Of a DNA stretch of 64,000 nucleotides, positions 57,001 to 64,000 are shown in pieces (within the stretch, counting starts at the first letter, position 1; every line of letters begins with the position of its first letter). Location: assembly GCA_024734555.1 (NCBI GenBank), contig JANPWX010000080.1, positions 391,223 through 455,222 on the forward strand, in the 5' to 3' direction. This DNA comes from Trochalopteron elliotii (lineage: Eukaryota > Chordata > Aves > Passeriformes > Leiothrichidae). A model generated the notes under the pieces. The model saw only the letters and a list, made by a program, of their open reading frames with translations. It was not told the DNA's origin and made no database searches. The translations under genes and the position numbers were made by a program.

Positions 57001-60000
57001 CTGGTTTTTTACCCATGCATGAGATCCATAAAGCACAGTCACTGCCAGCTACCTGCTCTCCTTCAACTCACCAGAGCATTCACACACACATAGACACACA
57101 AGAATCCTGAGAACTACTGCCCAACCCTTACTAGGGATTGTTTTAAATGTCTGCTGTCACCCAGACATCTCAAATGTTTATTTTGCCAGATCCTTTCAGA
57201 AATATTTAAACAAAGAGTCTATGAAGTATAAAACCTTACAAAAAACGCAACCAAGCATGGAAATCTAAGCATTAGTATGACAAGCAGTCTCATGAGAAAA
57301 CACAAGATTATGGTAATTTCTTGATAAAATGATCCACTAAAATCAAAAAAATAAAGAGTTTTTAAAATTAAAGTCTACTTCTTCTCTAGAAAAGGATCAG
57401 AAGTATTTTATCTGTGAATTATTTTACCTTGTAAATCTGAGGAATGACAATGTAGTAGTGTTTGTGCTGTTCCCCATTAAAATTCTGTAGTTGTGCAGCA
57501 TATTCATTTTTGTTTTCATCAGCCATATGTGTGCGCAGGTTTAACTGTTGCTTAGCCTAGTAGGAAGGTGTTACCAGGTTAAACATGTCTTGCACTTTTC
57601 AGTGACACACAGCATTACTTTATTTTATCAACTATGCAAGAACACTAGTCACAAGTCATCAAAACCAATATCCTTACAACTGAAATATAAAGAATGTGAG
57701 ACTTCACACGTACTGACACTCCTGAACCTCATTCGTTATATGCAGAGAAAGCAATGATCACTGTAGCTCCCCGAGCCAGACTGCTAAAAGGCATCCCCTA
57801 AAACCCACAGAAGTGACTGAACAGATAAACCACGAGGTAGCAAAGAGCAGACAGCTGCCAGCTTAGGGAACACAGCACAGCCACCCAGAGGGACTCTGGT
57901 GAACTATGACAAGGCCAAGTGCAAGGTCCTGCATGGCAGCTGGGGTGATCCCAAGCACTAACACAGGCTGGGAGAGGATGGGCTGAGAGCAGCCCTGAGG
58001 AGAAGGACCTGGGGGTCCTTGCAATGAGCACTCACAGCCCAGAAAGCCAACCCTATCCTGGGCTCCACCAAAAGCAGCCTGGCCAGCAGGTCAAGGGAGC
58101 TGCCTCTGCTCAGCCCTCCTGAGACCCCAGCTGGAGTCCCCTCAGCACAGGAAGGAAATGGACCTGCTGGGAAGAGTCCAAAGGAGAACAAAGATCATCA
58201 GAGAACTGCAGCAGCCGTCCTATAAAGAGAGGCTGAGAGATCTGGAGACTTTCAGCCTGGAGAAGCAAAGGCTTTGGGGACACCTTAGTGCTGCTTCCAG
58301 TTCCTAAAGAGGGTCTACAGCAGACCTGGAGAGGGACTTTTCACAAGGGCAAGTGATAGGGCAAGGGTGAATGATTTTAAACTCACAAAGGGCAGGTTTA
58401 GATTAGACATCACAAAAAAATTCTTCGCTATGAGGGCAGTGAGGCACTGGAACAGGTTGCCAGAGGAACTGTGGATGCCCCACCCCTGGGAGTGCTCAAG
58501 ACCAGGCTGGTTGGGCTTTGAGCAACCTGGTCTAGTGGAAGCTGACCCTGCCCATGGCAGGGGAGTCTTCAAGGTCCCTTCCAACCCAAACCATTCTGAT
58601 TCTGAAGCACACTCTTTCCTGTGCTGTCTTACGTCACAGGAACTTTGATTTTGCACATAACAAGTAAGCATATTTTACACACAATTTTATGCCTTCAATG
58701 AATATTGTTTCAGTACTGATGATTAACATGTAAATGTAATATCATTGCTAATAAAGTAAAGAAAAGTCACTGCCCTTACCTTCTCAACATCAGCCTTTGT
58801 TGCATTAGTATCATTGTCCAGTCGTTCATAGCTTTGTTGTGCCTTCTCTGCCTCTCTGCATTCTCTCTCAAATTTCTTTTTGCTCTACAAAAGGCACAAA
58901 CTTACTGCTTCAACAGCCACTATTCCCATTTGGTTTCATACATTAATTCTGAATTCTAAATATCAAAGCTTCCATTTAAGTATCTTAAATTCACAAAGTC
59001 CCTTTAAAGGAGCACATTGTTAGCACAGCAACTAGGTCAACTAAATTATTTTGAAGGCAGTCTGAAGGATGTACCTACACTACAATCATCATCAGTATTC
59101 ATGTCAAGTGGCACAGCTGTAGGTAGCACAGACAACAGTATTCAATACATTTCATGTTCCATATATGCAGCTGTTGTCAAGACAACTGCTGTAGAAAAAT
59201 TGTTGCAGTTCACATCTCTAGAGAGAAACTGCAACTGAGACTCTAAGCTCCTGCTTCACAGTAAAGTCAGCAAGTGAGATTAGTGTGTCCCTTAAAGGCA
59301 TCTAAATGCATTTAAAAGATTGACTTTGCACTCAGGTAAATACAAGGCACTGTATTGTTTGAGCTGAACTGTGGGAACTATCTTGGTGAAGAGTAATAAC
59401 ATCTAAAACTACCACATCTGCTTCTATTCTGATCCTCTGATGATGAACTAAACTCTTTGACATGACAGTGAAGCAAGACCGTGCTCATCTGGGACCACAA
59501 CAACAAAATAGACATTCACTTCTCCAGTTTTGCTTCACAATCAAAGATACAGTAAATTTTTAAGACAGAAAACCAGAATATTAGACTACATCTTGAACAG
59601 ACTTGGCTGAATTTCGTATTTTGTCTTTGAAAGCATTTGTTTCAAGAAAAAGAAGCTTATAGTCTGTCCTAGAGACATTCACTCCCTGCATTTCTCCATT
59701 AAACAGGAATTCTACCTTCTGAAAGTACAATAGTCTATAGTGGTATTGTTGAATATACCTTGGAACAAGCCCTCAAGCTCAAGTCAAATTCAGTGACTTA
59801 AGATTTCATCTTCATATAAATAAACTATCATTTTTAGTAGCCCAAGGAGAAGCAAACATAGTCTGTACCCATGTTAAAACCAGATTCCTTTATGCTGGTT
59901 ATGCTGGATAAAAGCCAAGGCTTCTCTCAAACATAAACACAGAAGCTGTTTACAGGAGATTTTTTTAACCAGGGAACTATAAATACATTGAATTGTATTA

Positions 60001-62287
60001 TGTTACTAAGTTACTTGGACATTCATTAATATACATAAATATTAAATCTAAGCAAGACAGATGAAAAGAACTCCACTTACAGCCTGTGTATCTTATATAA
60101 GTTCAACAGGAATAAAATCCAAACACAAACTCACATTATCCATCTGTTTCCAGCACATGTCCAGATACTGCTGAGCCTTTCGCCCTTCCTGAAGATGCTA
60201 AAAACACCACAAATAAATTAAATTTGCCTATATTTTTAGTATTATTACCATTAATCAGTCCCTGCTCTAGTTGACAGCCTATGATGTGCAGTATCTTCCA
60301 CCAGCTATCCGTACTCTTTGGAAGACATTACTTAACATCCAAGAATAGTATCACAGATACTGTGGTACACTGGCAAAAAAAAGTTACTAGTAACCACTGT
60401 CTTCCCAAGATAATAATTTTTATTTTTAATAACTGTAATATAGTATACAACATTATGTGTTATAGAAAAACCTTAAATGTGTTTTATAAATGTATTACAA
60501 AACCTATATATTGCCATGTTCATCAAAATGGGTAAACAAACAACATCAGTTCATTAAAAGACATATATCTTGATATCCTATTTTCAAATTCAAAACCACA
60601 GAAATTACCATTTTTCTCTCAGTTTTTAGATCATGAGAGTATCTCATCAATTCTCCATACACTCTGTGTCCCAGTTCTTCTGCAACTACTTCTCGTTGTC
60701 CTGCATAGTCATTCAACTCGTTGAGGATGTTAAAAAAGGCAATACACGAAGTAAACCTGGCAGAAAGCACACATACAGACATACACAAAAAGTTAGACAG
60801 CTTTTTAAAAATACACTTATTTTAGTATAGTCTGTACTCCTGATTAAATAAAAAAATCACGGACATTTTACAATAAACCTTATCTTAATGCTAATTGAGT
60901 TAGAGTAGAAACACAAGCTGGGAAAGCCTATGTTAAACCTCACATGTACTACATGTTGCAATGTCTCTTCAAACACATTTTACAAGAACATGGGGTTTGT
61001 GGATGGAAAAGAAAGAAGAAGAATACTACCTGGCAAGCCCTGTAGTATAGTGGTATCTCCTAAGCTGCCCAGGGAGAGGCCTGAGCTTGGGAACGGATAC
61101 ATACGTCCCTAGGCTCGCAGGCTGAGCTTGCTGCAGACATGATGTGCTTGGTAGTCTTGAGGGTGGAACATGCCAATCATACCACTCCTATGCATCCCGA
61201 TGGATTCTACTGAACAAGTTTGCTATCAGCTCTGGAGACAGCTGCCTGTTTGCCTGCCCACCTCTTGGCTGGAAGTAAGGTGCCATTATGGCTGGCACTA
61301 AAAAGGGGGAAGAGGAGGGGCAAAGGGTAGAAAGTGTGTGTGGAAGGGAAGAAAGGAAAAAAAAAAACAGGCACCACATTAAAATATACATCTTTCTCTC
61401 TCTTTTAACTGTGGAATACTGCCATCTCCATAGGCTTGGCTTTTGGGAATTTCAAATGTCACTCTAGCACTGGAAAGCCTATTCCCTCAGGTGCAGGATC
61501 TTGACATAGTTAGAAGAGCTAGAGGAAATCCTACTGTGAATTCTCAGGCACTCTGCATAGCATATGCTTTGGCTGCAACCTGAAACTTTTTTTATTTCCT
61601 AAGACTTACTCCTACAGAAAAAAAAAGCATTGTGCTTTTTCAAATAAATTTTTTAAATGGCTATGGATTGGACAGCAAAACAAGCACATTTCTGATAAAT
61701 AAAGTTTTTTAGCACAAATTGTTCCTCCAACATTAGACATCCACTTATTTTGTCTCCGGAGTCAAAGCAAGTCAGCATTTTAAGAGCTCCTCTTGCCCAT
61801 AACATGACAATTTGTGTACTCTCAGGTCTGAGTATAGAGATGTATAGCTATATTTGTATTGCCATAAAAATGCACTGAAAATCTCTATGACTAAGCAAAA
61901 AAACAAAGCCTAAGGACACACACTTGCTTTTCTTTAAAAAACAATACTAGACTGTATGCTGCAAACAACTTCTGCTTTCAAAATTTCAGTTACCTAAAGA
62001 TTAATTTGGAAGGGAGCAAGTACAACCTGCCATGTTTACTACATTAAAATACCAGTAGGAGTAAACAAAAGTTTCATGCTTAAGAATTACAGCAGAACTG
62101 TAAGAAGCCAAGCACAATTATTTTGTTGTCATCACCAATTAAATATTGTATCTTAAAAATAAATCCATAGAAGGACAGCATATACTGTTAGTTCTCACTT
62201 TTTACACACAGAACTTGAAATGGACATTTTTACCTGGGTTCCTCATCTTTTGGTGAGCGTTTAGGACAGTACTTCTTAACCAGATTT
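43890..62287 (-). CDS. FNBP1L: FNBP1L (TOCA-1), F-BAR/HR1/SH3 protein (14 coding exons; N-terminus outside the window)
   Basis: Seen: fourteen minus-strand exons (62234-62287, 60609-60756, 60135-60197, 58780-58884, 57428-57556, 55231-55377, 54439-54642, 51967-52125, 48476-48490, 46333-46442, 45585-45717, 45088-45182, 44446-44594, 43890-44068) join into one open frame of 562 residues. The order is F-BAR (to about 215), a linker with a cassette region, HR1 (about 342-430) and SH3 (about 490-552). The HR1 contains the MGD motif used to contact Cdc42. Known of the family: TOCA-1 binds curved PI(4,5)P2 membrane through F-BAR, Cdc42-GTP through HR1 and N-WASP/dynamin through SH3, activating Arp2/3 actin assembly in endocytosis, filopodia and autophagy. 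About 47 N-terminal residues lie past 64000. FNBP1 and TRIP10 are paralogues; the linker and C-terminus match FNBP1L best. Confidence 0.96.
44446..44594 (-). CDS. FNBP1L: FNBP1L coding exon, acidic linker and start of SH3
   Basis: 149 nt with acceptor ATTGTAG and donor GTAAGG. It encodes [19 protein letters not shown], the acidic [18 protein letters not shown] and the SH3 opening KAIYPFD (the ALYDY-motif equivalent). Confidence 0.96.
45088..45182 (-). CDS. FNBP1L: FNBP1L coding exon between HR1 and SH3
   Basis: 95 nt, acceptor CCCCAAG, donor GTCACT (far from consensus). It encodes [17 protein letters not shown] and [14 protein letters not shown] plus two bases, completed to Ser by the next exon. 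A better-looking donor (AAG/GTAAAG) lies inside it at 45160; its use would shift the frame. Confidence 0.91.
45585..45717 (-). CDS. FNBP1L: FNBP1L coding exon, HR1 second helix with MGD motif
   Basis: 133 nt with acceptor TTTTAG and donor GTTAGA, a weak donor. It encodes [36 protein letters not shown] and RMEIHKNE. In TOCA-1 the MGD triplet is reported to be essential for Cdc42 binding; it is intact here. Confidence 0.96.
45718..46332 (-). other. FNBP1L intron between HR1 exons, 615 bp
   Basis: No repeat or extra exon was recognised. Confidence 0.87.
46333..46442 (-). CDS. FNBP1L: FNBP1L coding exon, HR1 first helix
   Basis: 110 nt from GCTTGCAG to GTGAGT. It encodes [20 protein letters not shown] and [16 protein letters not shown] plus two bases. 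This is the first helix of the antiparallel HR1 coiled coil that binds Cdc42-GTP. Confidence 0.96.
46443..48475 (-). other. FNBP1L intron, 2.0 kb
   Basis: It holds one copy of an unidentified 82-bp repeat (47789-47869), an AT-rich TA tract near 46790-46820 and an A/C-rich tract near 47099-47158. No other gene was seen. Confidence 0.83.
47789..47869 (+). repeat. Unidentified 82-bp repeat, copy A
   Basis: Shares GAGATGCAAAATGACATAAA and CTTCCAAGAAAAC.CTGTTAAG with a second copy at 49340-49421 in the same direction. Not recognised as CR1 or the LTR. Confidence 0.8.
48476..48490 (-). CDS. FNBP1L: FNBP1L microexon, 15 nt (WSVKM)
   Basis: TGG TCG GTG AAG ATG between acceptor TGTGCAG and donor GTAAGC on the minus strand. 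It encodes WSVKM, which sits between the human ...SLKRG and GPALEDF segments exactly. Phase is 0-0. At 15 nt it is far below the usual exon size; microexons of this kind are often neurally regulated, which is inference here. Confidence 0.87.
49340..49421 (+). repeat. Unidentified 82-bp repeat, copy B
   Basis: Same-orientation partner of the copy at 47789, differing by a few substitutions and small indels. Sequence outside the 82 bp does not match. Confidence 0.8.
49818..50099 (+). repeat. CR1 LINE fragment (3' UTR and tip), plus orientation
   Basis: Contains GGTGATAGGACAAAGGGGAA, GTGGTGAGGCACTGGAACAG, GGCCAGGTTGGATGGGGCTC and ends with the TGTGATTCTGTGGTTCTG tip. A recognisable 5'-truncated copy in an FNBP1L intron, antisense to the gene. 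Confidence 0.92.
51967..52125 (-). CDS. FNBP1L: FNBP1L cassette exon, linker, 159 nt
   Basis: 53 codons, phase 0-0, between GGCTAATGTGG-type flank (acceptor ..TTAG) and GTAAGT. It encodes [40 protein letters not shown] and [13 protein letters not shown]. Human FNBP1L has a matching insert that is present in the 605-residue and absent from the 547-residue isoform (lengths from memory). Symmetric phase allows clean skipping. Confidence 0.9.
52126..54438 (-). other. FNBP1L intron, 2.3 kb
   Basis: It holds a (TA)n microsatellite at 53989-54019. No other gene was recognised. Confidence 0.85.
53989..54019. repeat. (TA)n microsatellite
   Basis: About 15 uninterrupted TA units followed by TGTGTG, in an FNBP1L intron. 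Likely polymorphic. Confidence 0.95.
54439..54642 (-). CDS. FNBP1L: FNBP1L coding exon, F-BAR tail and basic linker
   Basis: 68 codons, phase 0-0, acceptor GTTTAG, donor GTAACA. It encodes [38 protein letters not shown] and the basic [14 protein letters not shown] end. This is where the alternative linker exons join. Confidence 0.96.
54643..57427 (-). other. FNBP1L introns flanking the 55231-55377 exon
   Basis: Introns of 588 bp (54643-55230) and 2050 bp (55378-57427). Several short open frames on both strands look like chance. Nothing was recognised. Confidence 0.83.
55231..55377 (-). CDS. FNBP1L: FNBP1L coding exon, end of F-BAR
   Basis: 49 codons, phase 0-0, with acceptor TTGCAG and donor GTAAGT. 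It encodes [40 protein letters not shown] and AAKSVDEHR. The last exon codon is AGA, directly followed by GTAAGT. Confidence 0.97.
57428..57556 (-). CDS. FNBP1L: FNBP1L coding exon, F-BAR
   Basis: 43 codons, phase 0-0, acceptor CCTAG, donor GTAAAA. It runs [33 protein letters not shown] and [10 protein letters not shown], as in human TOCA-1. Confidence 0.96.
57557..58779 (-). other. FNBP1L intron occupied mainly by CR1
   Basis: A 1.2-kb intron, more than half of which is one CR1 LINE copy (about 57870-58604) lying antisense to FNBP1L. Confidence 0.88.
57870..58604 (+). repeat. CR1 LINE copy, end of ORF2 and 3' UTR, plus orientation
   Basis: The longest repeat in the window. It has the CAAGGCCAAGTGCAAGGTCC block and the CCTGAGGAGAAGGACCTGGG block of the reverse-transcriptase C-terminal part. 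Next come AGCCTGGAGAAGCAAAGGCT and the 3' UTR with GAGGCACTGGAACAGGTTGC, and the tip CATTCTGATTCTG. Stops and indels break the frame. The 5' boundary is uncertain. It is antisense to FNBP1L, about 180 bp from an F-BAR exon. Confidence 0.93.
58780..58884 (-). CDS. FNBP1L: FNBP1L coding exon, F-BAR
   Basis: 35 codons, phase 0-0, acceptor TTTGTAG, donor GTAAGG. It encodes [20 protein letters not shown] and [15 protein letters not shown], a charged helix of the F-BAR dimer. A CR1 copy sits in the next intron only about 180 bp away. Confidence 0.96.
58885..60608 (-). other. FNBP1L introns flanking the 63-nt exon
   Basis: Introns of 1250 bp (58885-60134) and 411 bp (60198-60608). No repeat or gene was recognised. 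Confidence 0.85.
60135..60197 (-). CDS. FNBP1L: FNBP1L coding exon, F-BAR, 63 nt
   Basis: 21 codons, phase 0-0, with acceptor TTTTAG and donor GTGAGT. It runs from [10 protein letters not shown] to CWKQMDN. It is too short to stand out as an open frame but the sequence is diagnostic. Confidence 0.95.
60609..60756 (-). CDS. FNBP1L: FNBP1L coding exon, F-BAR
   Basis: 148 nt with acceptor TTCTGCCAG and donor GTAATT. It encodes [39 protein letters not shown] and HDLKTERKM. It is almost identical to human FNBP1L. The frame ends in phase 0. Confidence 0.97.
60757..62233 (-). other. FNBP1L intron, 1.5 kb, with a GC-richer tRNA-like stretch
   Basis: Mostly AT-rich. A GC-richer segment at about 61021-61290 contains a Pol III A-box-like sequence, listed separately. 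No exon was seen. Confidence 0.8.
61021..61125 (+). ncRNA. tRNA-like or tRNA-derived fragment, low confidence
   Basis: TAGTATAGTGG at 61043-61053 fits the Pol III A-box and resembles the D-arm of several tRNAs. A poor B-box-like GGCTCGCAGGC lies at 61112-61122. No acceptor stem pairs convincingly, so this is at most a decayed tRNA pseudogene or SINE head. Confidence 0.2.
62234..62287 (-). CDS. FNBP1L: FNBP1L coding exon, F-BAR ([10 protein letters not shown])
   Basis: 54 nt with acceptor TTAATAG and donor GTAAAA. After one shared base it encodes [17 protein letters not shown] plus a split Arg. This basic helix segment of the F-BAR domain follows the human IEQNYAKQLR region, whose exon is not in the window. 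Confidence 0.95.
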
Positions 62288-64000
62288 CTATTAAAGAAGA
62301 ACAAAAAAGAAGCATATTTTAGAGTCTCTTTTGAGAAGACACACATAGAAAACTGCATGAGCAAATTGTTTCTGTTTTCTATGAACAAATCTATTCCCTC
62401 TGTCAGCTCATAAGGGTAAGATAACACAAGGCTGAAATCTATGGTATTATCAGAGTTTTGCACCACTTTGACCTAGAACAATTTGCAAATATTTTAAAAC
62501 TTCTACTGCAGTGACTACACATGAAATGAAGAGTTTGTTATTTAACATCCTTTCCCTGCAGGCAGAAGGCAGCAGCAGAGGAGGACAAGGCCAACGTCTG
62601 ACCACTGTGTAACACAGACAGTGCACGCTGTGTGCTGTGCCATGAGCACACAACTCCATGCCTGAAGTAAACTTTGAGAATGGATTCAGGCCAAAGATTT
62701 TAACCACAGTATTTCCAAATCCTCAATAAGGACACGTCCGGAACAGGAGGGGCAACATGTCTTTTCGGAAAAAAGATTTTACAGTTTGTCCTACCATCAG
62801 CATTGCAAATATCTGGATGTTAGAAACCAAACCAACCTCTAGAACACAATCCACAGGACCAGCACTTAACACAGTATCAGTCCAATTTCTGAGAACATTG
62901 ATATGAAATAATCTGCTTACCACAGAATGCAGGGGAAAAAGGAATGGAGGAGTTAAGAGAAGATTCTAGGAGAAAAAAATCTGGCTTGCATGTTGCGTAT
63001 TTCACCCCAGGCTCTCACTGTAACTTCAGTTGTTACAATTATGAACTACCTTTCCATTGAAACAAAGGTGCTAATTCTGCTTTCACCTAAAATAACCTTG
63101 TACAATTTCTCAAATCCATTTATCTGGAAGTCATCTCTACGGTACAAAGGCCCACATAGTGAGATTATGTCCAGTCACAAAGTACACACCAGAATACGAG
63201 CAGGAAGTTGGTGTGGAAATAGTAAACTTGGATCTTCTGCCTGTTTCTATACCCTCTGAGACTACAACCAAAAAAAACCAGCTATGATAAGAAAGTCAAG
63301 TCCTTTTTATATCAATATGTACTAAGAAACAGAATAAACACTCGCTTTTAAAAATTAATCTACACATCTCAAAGTAACCTCCTTACTGAAGTTCAAGTAA
63401 GAATTTTTTCTCACTATCCCCAGAACCCACTGCCTGTTGTAACATCCTACTTGATAGGGATTAAATGCATACATTTTGATAGGAAAATGCATAAATACAA
63501 TAGAAAAAAAATATTCACTAATTAACTTTCCTGTGTTCCATTTTTCCTTATATTTCTGCTTTGATCCCCAGAGCTTATTAATGAATAGGAAAATCCTAAA
63601 ATTCATCTTATTTTTATTCAGAAGGTGAAATGCATAACACACATACAATGCTGTAGCTAAGCAACTATGCACGAGCCTTTTCAAGGGAAGATTTTCAGAG
63701 TTGTTGAAAATGAGAAAAAAAATTACCTACTAAAGCCATACAGTTTAAAATGGCAGGAGAGAAGGGTCATAAATATAGATTATATACTAGCATGTTGATT
63801 TCTGTTCTGGTTTCATTCTTTAATGCAATTGTTTACTATTTCTAGAAAGACAAAAATATTATATAATTCTATATAACTCTGTTCTTCTCCTAAGAACAGC
63901 CAGTTTCATTAGTCAATTCCATCTAACTTTGGATCAAAGGAACACACAGGTTTGAGACCCTATGATCAGGATTTAACAGCACAAGGTACAGTAATCAAAG
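62288..64000 (-). other. FNBP1L intron (5' part runs out of the window)
   Basis: The first roughly 47 residues of FNBP1L, including the expected ELWDQFD segment, are not found here on either strand, so their exons lie beyond 64000. No repeat or other gene was recognised. Confidence 0.75.

Noticed and set aside
58367..58648. Open frame of 93 codons on plus strand
   Set aside because: It lies wholly in the CR1 3' region and is repeat-derived.
62723..62923. Open frame on the minus strand upstream of the first visible FNBP1L exon, considered as the missing N-terminal exon
   Set aside because: It has no F-BAR start residues (ELWDQFD or EQNYAKQLR) and no splice sites in the needed phase.
1..64000. 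CRISPR arrays, operons, bacterial defence systems or phage genes
   Set aside because: None seen. The sequence is intron-rich vertebrate DNA with spliced genes and avian repeats.

Overview
The window is vertebrate nuclear DNA, most likely from a bird and probably a songbird. It is AT-rich and mostly intronic. The coding DNA is split into short exons with GT/AG borders and conserved phases. The recognisable dispersed repeats are avian: five CR1 LINE fragments, most still carrying the typical CR1 3' end, and one solo LTR. No prokaryotic gene, CRISPR array, complete viral gene or toxin gene was seen.

Two genes lie tail to tail. The left 39 kb (+ strand) carries BCAR3, an SH2-domain scaffold of the NSP family. 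Ten coding exons between 7060 and 39426 encode 719 residues. About 105 N-terminal residues, judged against human BCAR3 from memory, must lie left of the window. The right part (- strand) carries FNBP1L (TOCA-1), an F-BAR/HR1/SH3 protein. Fourteen coding exons between 62287 and 43890 encode 562 residues. The first roughly 47 residues lie beyond position 64000. Every junction was checked by hand for GT/AG and phase, and each joined frame is open from the first exon in the window to its stop. The same FNBP1L-BCAR3 neighbourhood is known in human 1p22.1.

Layout: 1-7059 upstream BCAR3 intron with a T37 run; 7060-7099 a 40-nt BCAR3 exon; 7100-28536 a 21-kb intron with two CR1 pieces, the solo LTR, hairpins and G/T-rich tracts; 28537-39426 the SH2 exons, the Pro/Ser linker exons and the Cas-binding GEF-like exons; 39427-43889 the facing 3' UTRs with candidate poly(A) signals only about 500 bp apart; 43890-62287 FNBP1L from its SH3 exon back to its F-BAR exons; 62288-64000 an FNBP1L intron.

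The two proteins act in related processes. BCAR3 binds p130Cas-family scaffolds and promotes adhesion signalling. FNBP1L binds curved membrane, Cdc42-GTP and N-WASP to drive actin assembly. Their adjacency is an old synteny and not evidence of a shared function. No new biological system is evident. The points most worth a second look are an isolated CpG-rich patch inside a BCAR3 intron, a 15-nt FNBP1L microexon paired with a 159-nt cassette exon, a strong internal splice donor inside an FNBP1L exon whose real donor is weak, a fast-changing BCAR3 exon that keeps its Cas-contact residues, and an unidentified 82-bp repeat present twice in FNBP1L.
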